DNA of 64,000 nt, taken from the NCBI GenBank assembly GCA_018287875.1, contig JAGVVL010000027.1:1488001-1552000 (forward strand). Direction: 5' to 3'. Position 1 is the first letter of the stretch, and each line of letters opens with the position of its first letter. Positions 33,531 through 44,574 of this stretch are shown piece after piece. Source of the DNA: Nigrospora sphaerica (taxonomy: Eukaryota; Ascomycota; Sordariomycetes; Amphisphaeriales; Apiosporaceae). A model generated the notes under the pieces. The model was not told the origin of the DNA, did no database searches, and saw only the letters and a program-made list of their open reading frames with translations. The position numbers and the translations under genes were made by a program.

Positions 33531-35839
33531 CTGTTGAGCTTATTAGCTAGTATATTTATTAGCTGTGAATTTCTTAAAAAGTTGAATTATTATAGAGCGG
33601 GTTAATATGTAGTTTTTACTTAACGGCGTCTTTAAAACATTTAGCTCTTTACCATAGCTATTTATTAATGTTGTTTAATTTAAAAGTTAATAATTCTTAT
33701 ATAATTGCTATTAAGTCTTCTGTAAAGCTTAAGTTTTAAATTAAACTAGACTATAATAACGTAAATTACATTAAAGTAGAATGCATAGGTAAATATGTAT
33801 GTACTGAGACAGAGCTAGGGTATAATGGTTTGAGCTTTGATCAAGCTAATGCACTTTAAATAGAAACGCTCAACCGTTTGTAGTTAGTGTAAGGGATGGC
33901 AGGAGGTAACCACTTGCCCACAATACCCAAAAGGCTAGCAATGTCTCCACTTATGGAGACACACCCCTCTAATCCAGACCTATATGGACATAGCGGGCCA
34001 GACATAGCTGCAACCCTTACAGTTAGATATATGACATAGCAACACACACAAGACAATTCAACCTGTTAACCACCATGCTTCATGGATACACACTCCCTTT
34101 TCTCTTGACTTTGAACCTCACTCTTTACCTCTTCATTTGCTGCGACTCTTGATCAAGACTATCTACAAGTCTTTGACTGTGATATCTTCCTTCAAAGCAC
34201 GGAACCTCTCCGTTCAGATTGACCTAACGACCGCGTCCTTCCACCAAACTTCTTTCACATAGGGTTTGTCCGTTCTACTAGATACGCTTCCAACTGCATA
34301 TATCACTATATCTAACTTGGACCTACATTTTACTTACAATACCGGCATTATTTTGGGCTATAGAGATTGCTTTATACTAGATACAACTTTTACCGACAGC
34401 AATTATATAAAGATATTATAGAGTTTAAATAATAGAAGTAGAACATGCAGTTTTAATAAACTTTAGTTATGTCAAAGAGCAGGCAAGCAAGCAAATAATA
34501 AAGTCAATTCAGGTTCTATACTACAGGTAAAAATTTCTATTTTGTCGATACAGGTTAGGCTTAGTAGATAGGAGGTAGCTTAATGAGCTACAACAAAAGT
34601 CTTCACAGTTGTAAAATTTTGTCTGAATGTCCACTGGAAGTCCGTGCAGAGCAGACTTAGCAGAACTTTATCACAGGCTAACTGATCTACAGTTAGTTCA
34701 GAATGCCTTAAAGGTTGCCTTGTAACAGTACAACCTGCTACAGTCCATCCCAGGACAATTTAAATATATTGAATATCTTTACATAGGAGTAAAGCATGGA
34801 TATATGTAGATATACTACTTAAGTTCTTAACGGTAAGATAAAATCGGCGTTAAAATTGACCTCTGTAAGTGTATATTTGCTACTAAGTGGATAGGAAATC
34901 AGTGGATAAATTATATCTACTTACTAGGTTAACTACAGTACTATGGTCGACGTTAAAAGTAAGGTATCCAGGTTTGTGTAGCGACCCACAAACCTCCACT
35001 TCCCTCGTTCGACTTAGTTCTTCATAATTCTTCTACAATTTGAGAGCCTTATACTCTATGTGGCTAGTTTCTAAAGCTATTCTAGTAAAACCAACTCAAA
35101 AATAACTTATAAACATAAAAAAAGCTATACTTTAGGTCGCTAGTCTTATGCATGTATCCACTCATACATGTGCATGGACACCTCAATAACTGTGGAGACC
35201 ACAGTAGAGTGTGGTCCCACCTACCGTGACAGGGACTTGCAGGGGAATGGGCGTCCGGTAAGGGTTAACCAAGGTGTGAGAAACTACATAGCAGTCCGTG
35301 GCCTTATGGTCAGCATGCCAGGTCACCCCATGACAGGTGGCTCGTCCCTGGAGTAGCCTGAGTAGGTGGTGGGGTTTTGAAGTAACGCCCAGCGCCCCTT
35401 TCACCTGCCCTTCAGAGCATCGTGGGGAGATAATCCGCCAGTAAGCTGACGACACCTGCGTAATTAGTTTCGCAACCAATCCACAGGGGCCAAGGTCTAA
35501 AGCAAGGCTGGTTAGCGATCATACGAAAGCTGGCGAGGCCGTGGATCACTAAAAGAGCCGCTGCGGAGTACCTTTCTAGAATTGGTAGCTAAGTCGAGTC
35601 ATCAAGGTTTTGACACGGCATCAGGGCGACTTGCGACACGCGGGCATGGAAATCGGTTTGAAAATAAATGCTCCATGCGAGAGGTACTCATCATCGCTAT
35701 TTGAGACTCGTCGGTGATTTACGGCACTTGTAAGCTTGTCCCCTCGCAATACGAAACCGCGTGAGCGCGCCCGTAGAAATCGACTAGCATAACCACAGTT
35801 GTCGTATGACGTTGTAAGGTATGGGGCTTCGGCCCCAAC

Positions 35840-36030
35840 CGCGTTTCCCGGTCACCGAAGTTGCCCGAGGTTCCGAACGTCTCGGGAATCCCAATTCCGA
35901 TGAAAATTATCCGATTCCGTCGAAGTGGCGCAGCCCTTGTGCATAAGCTCAGCTAGCGCTAGCTCGCTTTTGCGCTAGTTTGGGTGAAGAAATCAATACT
36001 TTGAAGTCACGGCGCCTAGGCGGCTTTATT
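35840..36030. repeat. Dispersed repeat copy B
   Basis: Diverged partner of the sequence at 25.92-26.14 kb. Relative to that copy, the best-matching stretch (35979-35998) carries G-to-A changes. No coding signal. Confidence 0.4.
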
Positions 36031-36886
36031 TTATTTCAATTGTACCATAGAAGCACGCGGCAGGCTTCTAGGATCGCAGGGCTGTTATTATAGTCAATTG
36101 CTTAGCGCACTATGAGGAAGATCATTTGCTAAAAGGATAATAACGTAGAGTATTGAGGTCTCAATAAGGAATCTGCTACTGCTGTAACGGCTGGCACCAT
36201 GGACCTTGGTGTGATAGCTCGTAACACGTGGCAGCAGTGCCACGCTAAGTCGTCGGAAGCAAAAATCCCATGTCGTAATGAAGGTTCGGGAGCCCCCGTC
36301 CCTGTTTTGCCGGCGTCAAGTAAGCTTCGTATAACCTTCTGCGGATGCTGGGCAGGGAACAGACCTGCATCTCCGAACCGGGGACGGACTTTTTTTTGAC
36401 CCGGAACACTTCCCCTTCTTACCCCTGAGGTTTAGGGGCCCGCTCACTCGTAGTGGATTTAGGAATGGTCTGGTTCTACCACACTGAGTAACAAGGATAC
36501 AATAGATGTCTCTTTGACTAACCGAGGAAGGTATCTCCTTCGCCTCAAAAACAGTAATTTTTAACGCAGACCCAAAATACATGGCCTAGCATGAATGGAA
36601 CCTCTAATCACAGGCTCTTATTACCATCCTATAAGTATTCGAGTGTGGCGTAAAGTACTCCTCAGCCTCCGAAGCTTATTTGTGGTGTGCTACTCTATTA
36701 CATTAAGGTTCAACAAAATATCACTGTTGTCAAGACCAAGAAGGCAGGAATGGTTCGCAAAGAGCCTCCTGGCTTACCGATGTATTATAATTTCAATCAG
36801 GTCACTAGAGCCACTTAGAGACTTGAACCCATACACTGCTGTTTAAACTTCTTGGCCACCCGGTGGCTATTCGCTGAGTTTACATC

Positions 36887-38064
36887 ATGACTTTAGATTC
36901 AAGCCAAATCCAGCCTTTATTGCATGCCGCGTCGGTTGATGCAATAGAAAGACGCCGCTTACGAAACCGGCTAGCCAAGCGCAAGTCCCGTACGTGTCAA
37001 CCTCCCCTCCCCCAGGTCATCCAGAATGTATCCCAGGTATGGTAGACCGTTAACAGTACATGGCGGCAATGAAATGCAGGCGCTGAATCGAAGAAGCGGC
37101 TGGCAGATCAGGCAGATGCCTGCGAACCAGCCACGGCTGTAATGGATATTCATACGACCACTGCCGGAACCTCGAGCGCAACGCCGAAGGCCGAAGAGCC
37201 CCGCTCAAAGGACACTTGTTTGGCCCTTCGCTACAACCAAACATCGTCACTTCCGGCACAACAACACATGGACAGCAACATGAGCACATGGGACTGCCCA
37301 CAGTTGCCAGATTGCAACCGTACCCACGACGAAACACTGGCCGGCTTCTATCATTTACAAGCACCCGAGAAACTAATGCCGAGCCCCGAATCCGATACCA
37401 CCGCAGTCCATACCACCATTTCTGGCCAAGAAGACATGCTTGGATGGTTTGGCGACGATTCAATACCATGGAACGTGAGTTCTGACCCATTCAGAAGACC
37501 CATACAGCAGACAATGCCGACGCCAGGGCAAAGAATGTATCCACCCTCCTCACTTCTCCGCTGTCTTTCCTTTTAATCCCGCGTTGCTCACACATTGGTG
37601 CACTATGTCTTGTATCCTAAACCATTCTCTTTCCTCAGCATCCCGGATCCCCGACTCGGAGTTTCTATCATTCCTTTCCCAACTGCCACGGTTCCTCCCA
37701 TTGCCTCTGTCACCACTCTTTCTATCGACCATGATATGTTGCTCACCGCTTAAAGGACAACACAATGCCAAAACAGGCCACTCCGCTGCATATCGCTGCC
37801 GCGCGTGGACACCTGAGCACAATTAAGCTTTTAATCAAGTACGGGGCTGACGTCAACGCTGTCGACGAGGCTATGCTTACACCTTTGCACCACGCTGCAA
37901 ACCACCGCCAAACTGCCGTGCTCTGCTTCCTGTTAGAGCACGGTGCTAATGTAAATTGCACCGACTCTGACGGCCGTACATTGTTATACAGGGCGGCAGA
38001 AGAAGGGAACGATGAGTTAGTGGAAACGATGTTAAGATACGGCGCAAGTATGAATGGTTCATAA
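36887..38064 (+). CDS. bZIP-basic-region plus ankyrin transcription regulator (TOXE/bANK type), possibly frameshifted
   Basis: Exon 1 (36887-36989) and exon 2 (from 37080) join in phase to make the bZIP basic region RRRLRNRLAKRKSRAESKKR with no clear leucine zipper after it. A Ser/Thr/Pro-rich middle follows. The last frame (37765-38064) has three ankyrin repeats (TPLHIAAARGH, TPLHHAANHR, TLLYRAAEEG) and a stop. A basic region fused to ankyrin repeats is the architecture of TOXE, the HC-toxin cluster regulator. Exon 2 probably ends at GTGAGT (37475) or at a weak site near 37537, and the next exon starts at 37639 after a pyrimidine-rich acceptor. The linker frame there (IPDPRLGVSIIPFP..DHDMLLTA) runs into a stop at about 37750, one base out of register with the ankyrin frame, so a single-base deletion or sequencing error is suspected. 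Inferred role: pathway-specific activator of the cluster. Confidence 0.8.
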
Positions 38065-38202
38065 TTATATAAATGTGAAGCTTTGTTAAAGATGTATAAT
38101 TGATGAAATATATTATGTATGTGGGCTTTTAGAAGGGCCTATATTGAAGGTTTGTAGTGATCTTGTGAAATCTAAAAGGTGTGAGTGTGTTATTAAAACG
38201 AG

Positions 38203-38415
38203 TGTTACGGCATGGGTACATAGGTACAAGGGCATGGGAACGCATGGACGACTTACCGCTGCCTGGCGGTACGTACCGCCGCTGGCTGGATATATTCCTG
38301 CCAAACAGTGACTGAGAGAAGCCTGTTCATCTTATTTTCCTCTTCACCTGTAGTTTTCGCATCTCAATAGAACCCTTGGGTCATCAACAGATTCTTCGTT
38401 CCTTGAACCGTGACA
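38203..38415 (+). repeat. 5' LTR of the Ty3-type element
   Basis: Starts TGTTACGGCATGGG and ends CCGTGACA; identical to the copy at 43978-44190. It contains the palindromic core GGCGGTACGTACCGCC. Confidence 0.93.
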
Positions 38416-38524
38416 CAACTACAGGTCTCCTCATCCGCCTGGGAAGGCTTCTATCAATATCCCAAACCCTACAGACATTCCGACGGGTACGCAGCTGCAA
38501 GCGCGACCCACACACACCGCTGAG

Positions 38525-39704
38525 ATGCCAGCCAAACAGGGTAGATCCCTCCACCGGATCACAGAAACTCACAAGGATGACCCCGACAATACCCGTGAGG
38601 GTTCCGCCGAGACGAATGACACCAGCGACGTTGACGACACCGAGTCCAGATTCGTCCAAGAGCGCCACAGACGCCTTGAGCTAGAGAGACAGATGAAGGA
38701 TCTCCAACAGCAGATGGCTGCCTTGATCCAGCAGACGGCAGGAAGTACCCAAGGCACACCACCGCCCGTCCTTCCCGATGTTGAGGGCTCCCGACCGGAG
38801 GTTGAGCGCCTCCCCGACCCCCGTTTTCTATAACCAGAAGTCTAAGGACACCGTCAAGTTCGAGACTTGGTTTCGTCAGGTCAAGAACAAGATCCTGGTG
38901 AACGCTTCCCGTTTCCCCACCGACCTCTCTCAGCAGGCCTATGTCGAAGGTCGCTTGGGCGGAGATGCCAGCGATAATCTCCAACCCTACCTCCAAGACA
39001 CGCACCCCGATCCGATCCAGTCGTACCAGGCCTTGATGTCGCATCGTTGGCAGCAGTACCATGACCCTAACCAAATGGAGGCCGCCTCCTTGGAATTCGA
39101 GAACCTTCATATGACCGCGGGAATGGATTTCCAAGTTTTCAAGAACAAGTTGCTTCGACTGGCCGGCGAAACTGGCCAAGTTAAGACGGATTGGAAGCGC
39201 CTCTTCAACCGAAAGCTTACGACGGAGTTGCAAACGGCACTGGCCTCCTCCTACATCAAGAGCAGCATTGGATTCGACGCGTTTGCAACTGAGGCCGCCC
39301 AGATCGCACTGGTCCTCCAGTCTGCCAAGAGTGACGACCCTAGACGTCGCGCGAACCGCGGAAACCGTGGCGGTAATCGCCGAACCCCCATCCCCGCTGT
39401 CGACCAATCGGATCCTGCCAAGCCTTCGGAGAAGCGTTACACTACCTCAGTCCTGGCCCGTCAACACGGTCCTGACAAGCTCCGTCGCCTTTGGGAGAAC
39501 CGACTTTGTCTTAACTGTGAAAAGCCTGGCCACTACGCCAACAACTGCCCAGAGAAGCGAGTCAATGTTGACCGTTCAAACCGCATCAACGCTTTAGTCA
39601 GCCAGTGGACAGGAACTCCCCGTCCCCGTTCGAACGCCGATGGTCTTGCGACCGAGATTCCTGACTCCGACCGAGTCGAAGATGTCACGGATTCGGAAAA
39701 CTAG
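38525..39704 (+). pseudogene. gag of the Ty3-type element (frameshifted)
   Basis: The frame from the ATG at 38525 ends at a stop after 102 codons near 38830, while the rest of Gag is open in another frame to the stop at 39704. The join would lie near a CCCCC run at about 38820 (LPDP to FYNQKSKDTVKFETW). The downstream part has the retrotransposon capsid-type helices and the zinc knuckle CLNCEKPGHYANNC (CX2CX4HX4C). Gag packages the element RNA. Confidence 0.85.
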
Positions 39705-39839
39705 ATACACTTAGACAAGTGGACTCCGATCCAAGGGAAGTCGTCGATGTTGAGAACACGCGGGATAAGCGATCCTCTGATTTTTTGAGCAAACACCTGG
39801 GGGGAAGACCGTTTACCTTCCCCTGTACCATAGCTTATA

Positions 39840-42800
39840 ATGGATCGTCTCTCTGCCCATGCCCTCGTCGACACCGGAGCAAGTGGATACCTGTTTGTGA
39901 GCGTGGCCTTCGCCCGAAGGCTCCTCCGATACCTACACCTCCCCACCGTTCGTGACTTTCATCCTCAACCTGTCGGCGGATTCGACGGTACCCCATCGCA
40001 ACTGGTGGACATTGCCCTGCTGGGACACCTCTGGGTCCAGAGCCGTCTCACCGCCCGAACCCATTTTCTAGTCCTTGATATGCGCCACGACATGATAGTC
40101 GGTCGCAAATGGTTGGAAACACACGATGTGACGCTGGATGTTCGTCGCCGTCGTCTTCTCTTCCCCGAGGAATGGACCCCCAGCGCATGGAACATCATGT
40201 CGCCATGGACCAGGCCGGACAGCTTCTACAGAACCCTACCTTCGATGCAGACGCCCAATGTCGTGAGCGAAAGATGGCCATCGAAGACCAGCGACGCCTG
40301 GCAGGCCGAAGATCACGACGTCTGGATTCTTCCGTGATCCGCGGTCCATGTGCGACCAACACCGATTGCGAGAAGTCGCCACCAACAATTCGATATGAGA
40401 AAATCCTAACACGACCAATGGCCGCTCGTGCGCAAGGAAAACGAAACGACGAAGGCATCGCGAAGATGAAACGCGCGTTGGCTGAACCAACCGACGCGCC
40501 GCCCCGTTGCCAACACCGCCACCGAGGCCACCGTTGTCCCCGATGGAACGCGACTCCCAAGGACCCTTCATCCGACGCCGGAGTTCGGCAGGAAGTTTTA
40601 AAGAACGTATCGACATCGCTTTTATCTCCGCACCGGCGATGGAGATGTCATACCGCCGAAACCCTCAGGATTGGCATGTCACCAGCCTCCACGCGATTGA
40701 CAAGGTTATCCTGGAGAAGCAAACGTTACGCGGGGACGTGTTGCCCTCCGACTCAGACACGCTCCGCGAAAAAGCATTGCAAGTGGTACCAAAGCAATAC
40801 CACGAGTACCTAGATGTGTTCAGCAAGTTCGAGTCCGATAAGTTGCCACCGCATCGCACCTGCGACCACAAGATCATCCTAGATGATGATGCCAAGCCGG
40901 ACGAGCTCCTGGGATACTCGGGCCTGCGGAAGATATCGCTTGAGGAAATGGAGACATGCCGGAAATATGTGACCGAGAACCTGGCAGAGGGATTCATCGA
41001 GCCAAGTGAAGCGCCTTGGGCGGCACCAATCCTCTTCGCGCCTAAAGGGAATGGAGGACTACGTTTCTGCGTGGACTTCAGAAAGCTCAGCTCCGTTACT
41101 CGCAAGGACCGACACCCGCTTCCCTTGATCGAGGAGACTATGGCCCGGATCTCCAAGGCAAAGGTCTTCACGAAGCTGGATATCCGACAACCATTCCACC
41201 GGATCTGAATGGCGCCAGGGTCAGAGGAGTTGACAGCGTTCCGTACCCGTTATGGCACTTTTCAGTATAATGTCCTCCTGTTCGGATTGACAAACGGACC
41301 CGCGACCTTTCAGCGCTTCATGAATGACACCTTGATGGACTATCTGGATGATTTCTGCTCGGCATACTTAAGACGACATCGTCATTTTTTCGGATTCGGT
41401 TCAAGAACACGGGGACCATGTGAGGAAGGTCCTGCAGCGCCTCCGCGAGGCCGGACTGCAAGCCGATACCGACAAATGCGAATTTCATGTCCGGGAGACG
41501 AAGTTCCTAGGTTTCATCATCTCTACAGAAGGAGTGGCGGTGGACCCTGCCAAGACGTCCGTCGTCCGCGATTGGGCGCCCCCGACGTCTGTCAAAGGAG
41601 TGCAATCATTTCTCGGCTTCTGTAATTTCTATCGCAAGTTCGTTCGCGAGTATGGGCGGATCGCTCGGCCGCTCACCAACCTGACGAAGCAAGGTTTACC
41701 GACGTTCCAATGGACGGAGGAGTGCCAGGAAGCTTTCAATACCTTGAAACGACGACTGTTGGAGGCCCCAGTCCTCGCTCACTTCGGCTACGAGAACGAA
41801 ACACGAGTGGAGACAGATGCTTCCGACGGAGTGATTGCCGGAGTCCTATCACAAAAGAAGGATGACGCTTCTGACGACTGGCACCCCGTCGCCTTTTACT
41901 CAGAGACCCTCCAAGGGTCGGAGCTCAATTACAGCATCCACGATAAAGAACTGTTAGCCGTGGTCCAAGCCCTCAAGCATTGGCGCGCTGAGCTCGTGGG
42001 ACTCCAGCGTCCACAGTTTACGATTGGGACGGACCACAGCGCGCTGGAATACTTCAGCCAGAAATGCCACCTAAACTTGCGACAAGCGAACTGGGCGGAA
42101 CTCCTCGCCGAATACCACTGCATGCTGAAGTACCGCCCGGGAACGCAGAATGCCGCAGCCGACGCCTTGTCACGGAAAACGGAAGATCTGAAAACGCAGA
42201 AAGAGAAAATCGAGGCGATGCGACACCTGGCCATCTTCCAGGAGGGCAAACACGGATACATACCAGCGCTTTCCATGGTGGAACCCTTGAGTGAGGTGGC
42301 CCTCTTGGAGGACGACCTGCCACCGCCACCACTCTCTGGGTCAATGCTGGTACATAGGGCCGTCGAACTCAACCGCACCGACCCCCTTCTCCAGCCGTTT
42401 CGGGACAAGACCACGTTGGAGCCGGCTGACGGCATTACCTGGACCCTCTCTGACGGAACTCTCCTGAGGGAGGGCAAGATGGTGGCCCCCGAACAAGACA
42501 ATCTGAGAACGCACATCTTGGAAGACTTCTATTCGCGCTTGACATCAGCACACCCGGGACGCAACAAGCTCCGCAAGATGGTGCAGAGCCAGTACTGGTG
42601 GCCAGGATTATCCAAAGACGTTGACCGTTTCGTGGCCAACTGTCGAGTGTGCCGATCGTCGAAAGCCCCCGGGATAAGACGCCAGGATTTCTCCATCCCC
42701 TTCCGATATCGCTTCGCTCATGGCAGTCGATTCAGATGGACTTCAAGACCATGCCCAAAGATCGAAAGGTGTTTGACAACCTCCTCGTCATGGTTTGCTC

Positions 42801-43572
42801 GTTGAGCAAGAGGAGTTGGTGCGTTCCCTGCACCCGATCAGTGACAGCCAAAGACGTTGCCAAGATGTACTACCATGGTCCATATCGCGTCTTTGGACTA
42901 CCACAGCAGATTGGGAGCGACCGTGGACCCCAATTCGTCTCCCACTTCACCGACGAAGTCTCTAAGCTGCTGGGCATCACCTGGAAACTGGGATCCTCCG
43001 GCCACTCCCAGTCACAAGGGCAGGTGGAGCGTATGAACCAGGCCATACAGCAACGGATTCTGCCTTACTTATCACACTTCCAAGACAACTGGTCGTCAGT
43101 GATTCCAGCTTTTGACGCTGTCCAGGCTAGCCTGCCCCAGGACTCGACGAGACTGTCTCCTCATGAAGTGGAGCGTGGTTTCCTTATGCCGCTGCCATAT
43201 TCCAAAGCTGACTGGACCCAAGACATTGGCAAGCTTCCAACAGAGCGTCTCGGACGACAAGACGCCCAAAAGATTGTGAAGACACTCCACCAGTACACAG
43301 AAGCGGCACGACAACAGGCTACCTTATCTCAACGCCGTATGTGCGACCAGGCTAACAAGTCGCGACGCGAGCCAGACTTCGAGATCGGAGATAAGGTGGT
43401 TATCCTTAAGGGGACATGGACGACGGACCAACCTGGCGACGCCCTGACATTCCCCTTGACGCAGAAATGCTACACTATCAAGGGGATGAGAGGACACTCC
43501 TATGAACTCGACACGCCGCCAGACTGGAGGGGCACGAACGTGTTTCATGCCGATCGCCTTCGGCGATTCTAA
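39840..43572 (+). pseudogene. pol of the Ty3-type element (several breaks)
   Basis: Order: aspartic protease with DTGASG (39.87 kb); reverse transcriptase with FCVDFRKLSSVT and LDIRQPFHRI; RNase H with ETDASDGVIAGVL (41.8 kb); integrase with the HHCC finger (HPGRNKLRK..CRVCRSS) and D,D,E core (QMDFKTMP, SDRGPQF, VERMNQ). Breaks seen: a TGA at 41206-41208 where the family has CGA of RIRM; a one-base shift at about 41370 inside the YLDD catalytic motif of the reverse transcriptase; a shift near 42690 in the integrase; and frame changes between protease and RT. It cannot make an intact polyprotein as written. Confidence 0.88.
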
Positions 43573-43620
43573 GACGACCCACTCCCGGGACAACAGGCTG
43601 AGAATCCGGAGGGCGAAATC

Positions 43621-43938
43621 GTGGATCCCTCGCTAGACGAAGAATGGGAGGTCGACAGAGTGCTGTCCTCTCGACTGCACTATGGGAAACTTCAATACCA
43701 GGTGCGCTGGAAGGGTTGGGACCCGGACGCAACGTGGTACGACGCGGAATCATTCAATAACAGCGCCACACTCCTTCAGAAATACCGCGAGGAGTACCCG
43801 GATAACGCAGGACCGCCGAAGCGACTGGCTTCATGGCTTGACGCCGCAGCCAACGACAGGATCGACCCATCTCACGCTGACGACAACTCTCCGGCTTCGA
43901 CGAACCGAACGAGAAAGAGGATTGCCCGGAAGAAGTGA
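43621..43938 (+). pseudogene. Chromodomain C-terminus of the integrase, separated by a stop
   Basis: After the TAA at 43570-43572 the same frame continues with EWEVDRVLSSRLHYGKLQYQ, VRWKGWDPDATWYDAESF and a basic tail to the stop at 43936-43938. This is a typical chromodomain with its aromatic cage residues. The stop between integrase and chromodomain would be a point change from a sense codon. Confidence 0.85.
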
Positions 43939-43977
43939 CCGAAACTTGCGGACAAGTTTCATTTTTTGAGGGGGTAA

Positions 43978-44190
43978 TGTTACGGCATGGGTACATAGGT
44001 ACAAGGGCATGGGAACGCATGGACGACTTACCGCTGCCTGGCGGTACGTACCGCCGCTGGCTGGATATATTCCTGCCAAACAGTGACTGAGAGAAGCCTG
44101 TTCATCTTATTTTCCTCTTCACCTGTAGTTTTCGCATCTCAATAGAACCCTTGGGTCATCAACAGATTCTTCGTTCCTTGAACCGTGACA
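43978..44190 (+). repeat. 3' LTR of the Ty3-type element
   Basis: Same 213 bases as the 5' LTR; preceded by the tract TTTTTTGAGGGGG. Confidence 0.93.
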
Positions 44191-44574
44191 TGCAGGCGCA
44201 ATGTACTTCGGCCTCCCAGTGTCCGAAGCGGTTGTGGTACCAGACATAGTCTCCGTGCCCCGTGACTATGTTAAAGTACCATTCGAGTATTCGTCTCGGG
44301 AGTTCCAACGCCAGGGGACATTTGCCTTGTTGGTAGCTGATGAGAGATATTGAGGTGCGTTTTCCTTGTCAGGAGAAGTTCTACTACCGCACCAGGGATC
44401 GCCCCATAAATAGATTCCTGCCCAACAGGCAACTCCGTGGCAGGCTTCACCTAATACATCCCTGTGGTACAAAAACGGACCCGTAACTGCCCTTACAGCA
44501 AATGCGCCTTATATGCGACAATCCCTCTTCTGCTACTACCCCAGTCATAGACTCATCAGTCAGCCACCTCCATC
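44191..44574. other. Flank between retrotransposon and GH31 gene
   Basis: About 380 bases without a gene; the 3' UTR of the GH31 gene lies at its right end. Nothing else recognised. Confidence 0.4.

Larger units (their letters stand above)
32457..36886. other. A+T-rich, repeat-bearing region without genes
   Basis: No supported gene in about 4.4 kb. From about 33.0 to 35.15 kb the DNA is strongly A+T-rich, apart from the solo LTR at 33201-33530 and a more balanced stretch at 33.85-34.35 kb. From 35.2 to 36.85 kb the composition is mixed, with dispersed repeat copy B near 35.84-36.03 kb and no family signature. The right end should carry the promoter of the bZIP-ankyrin gene. Confidence 0.6.
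38203..44190 (+). mobile_element. Ty3-type LTR retrotransposon, chromovirus, with broken reading frames
   Basis: Two 213-bp LTRs (38203-38415 and 43978-44190) that I find identical base for base enclose gag with a CCHC knuckle, then protease, reverse transcriptase, RNase H, integrase and a C-terminal chromodomain, in the Ty3 order. A purine-rich tract (GAGGGGG) sits just before the 3' LTR. The flanks do not show a shared 5-bp duplication (ACGAG on the left, TGCAG on the right). Several stops and frameshifts break gag and pol. Chromodomains in this family steer integration to heterochromatin. It lies 138 bp past the bZIP-ankyrin stop codon. Confidence 0.95.
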
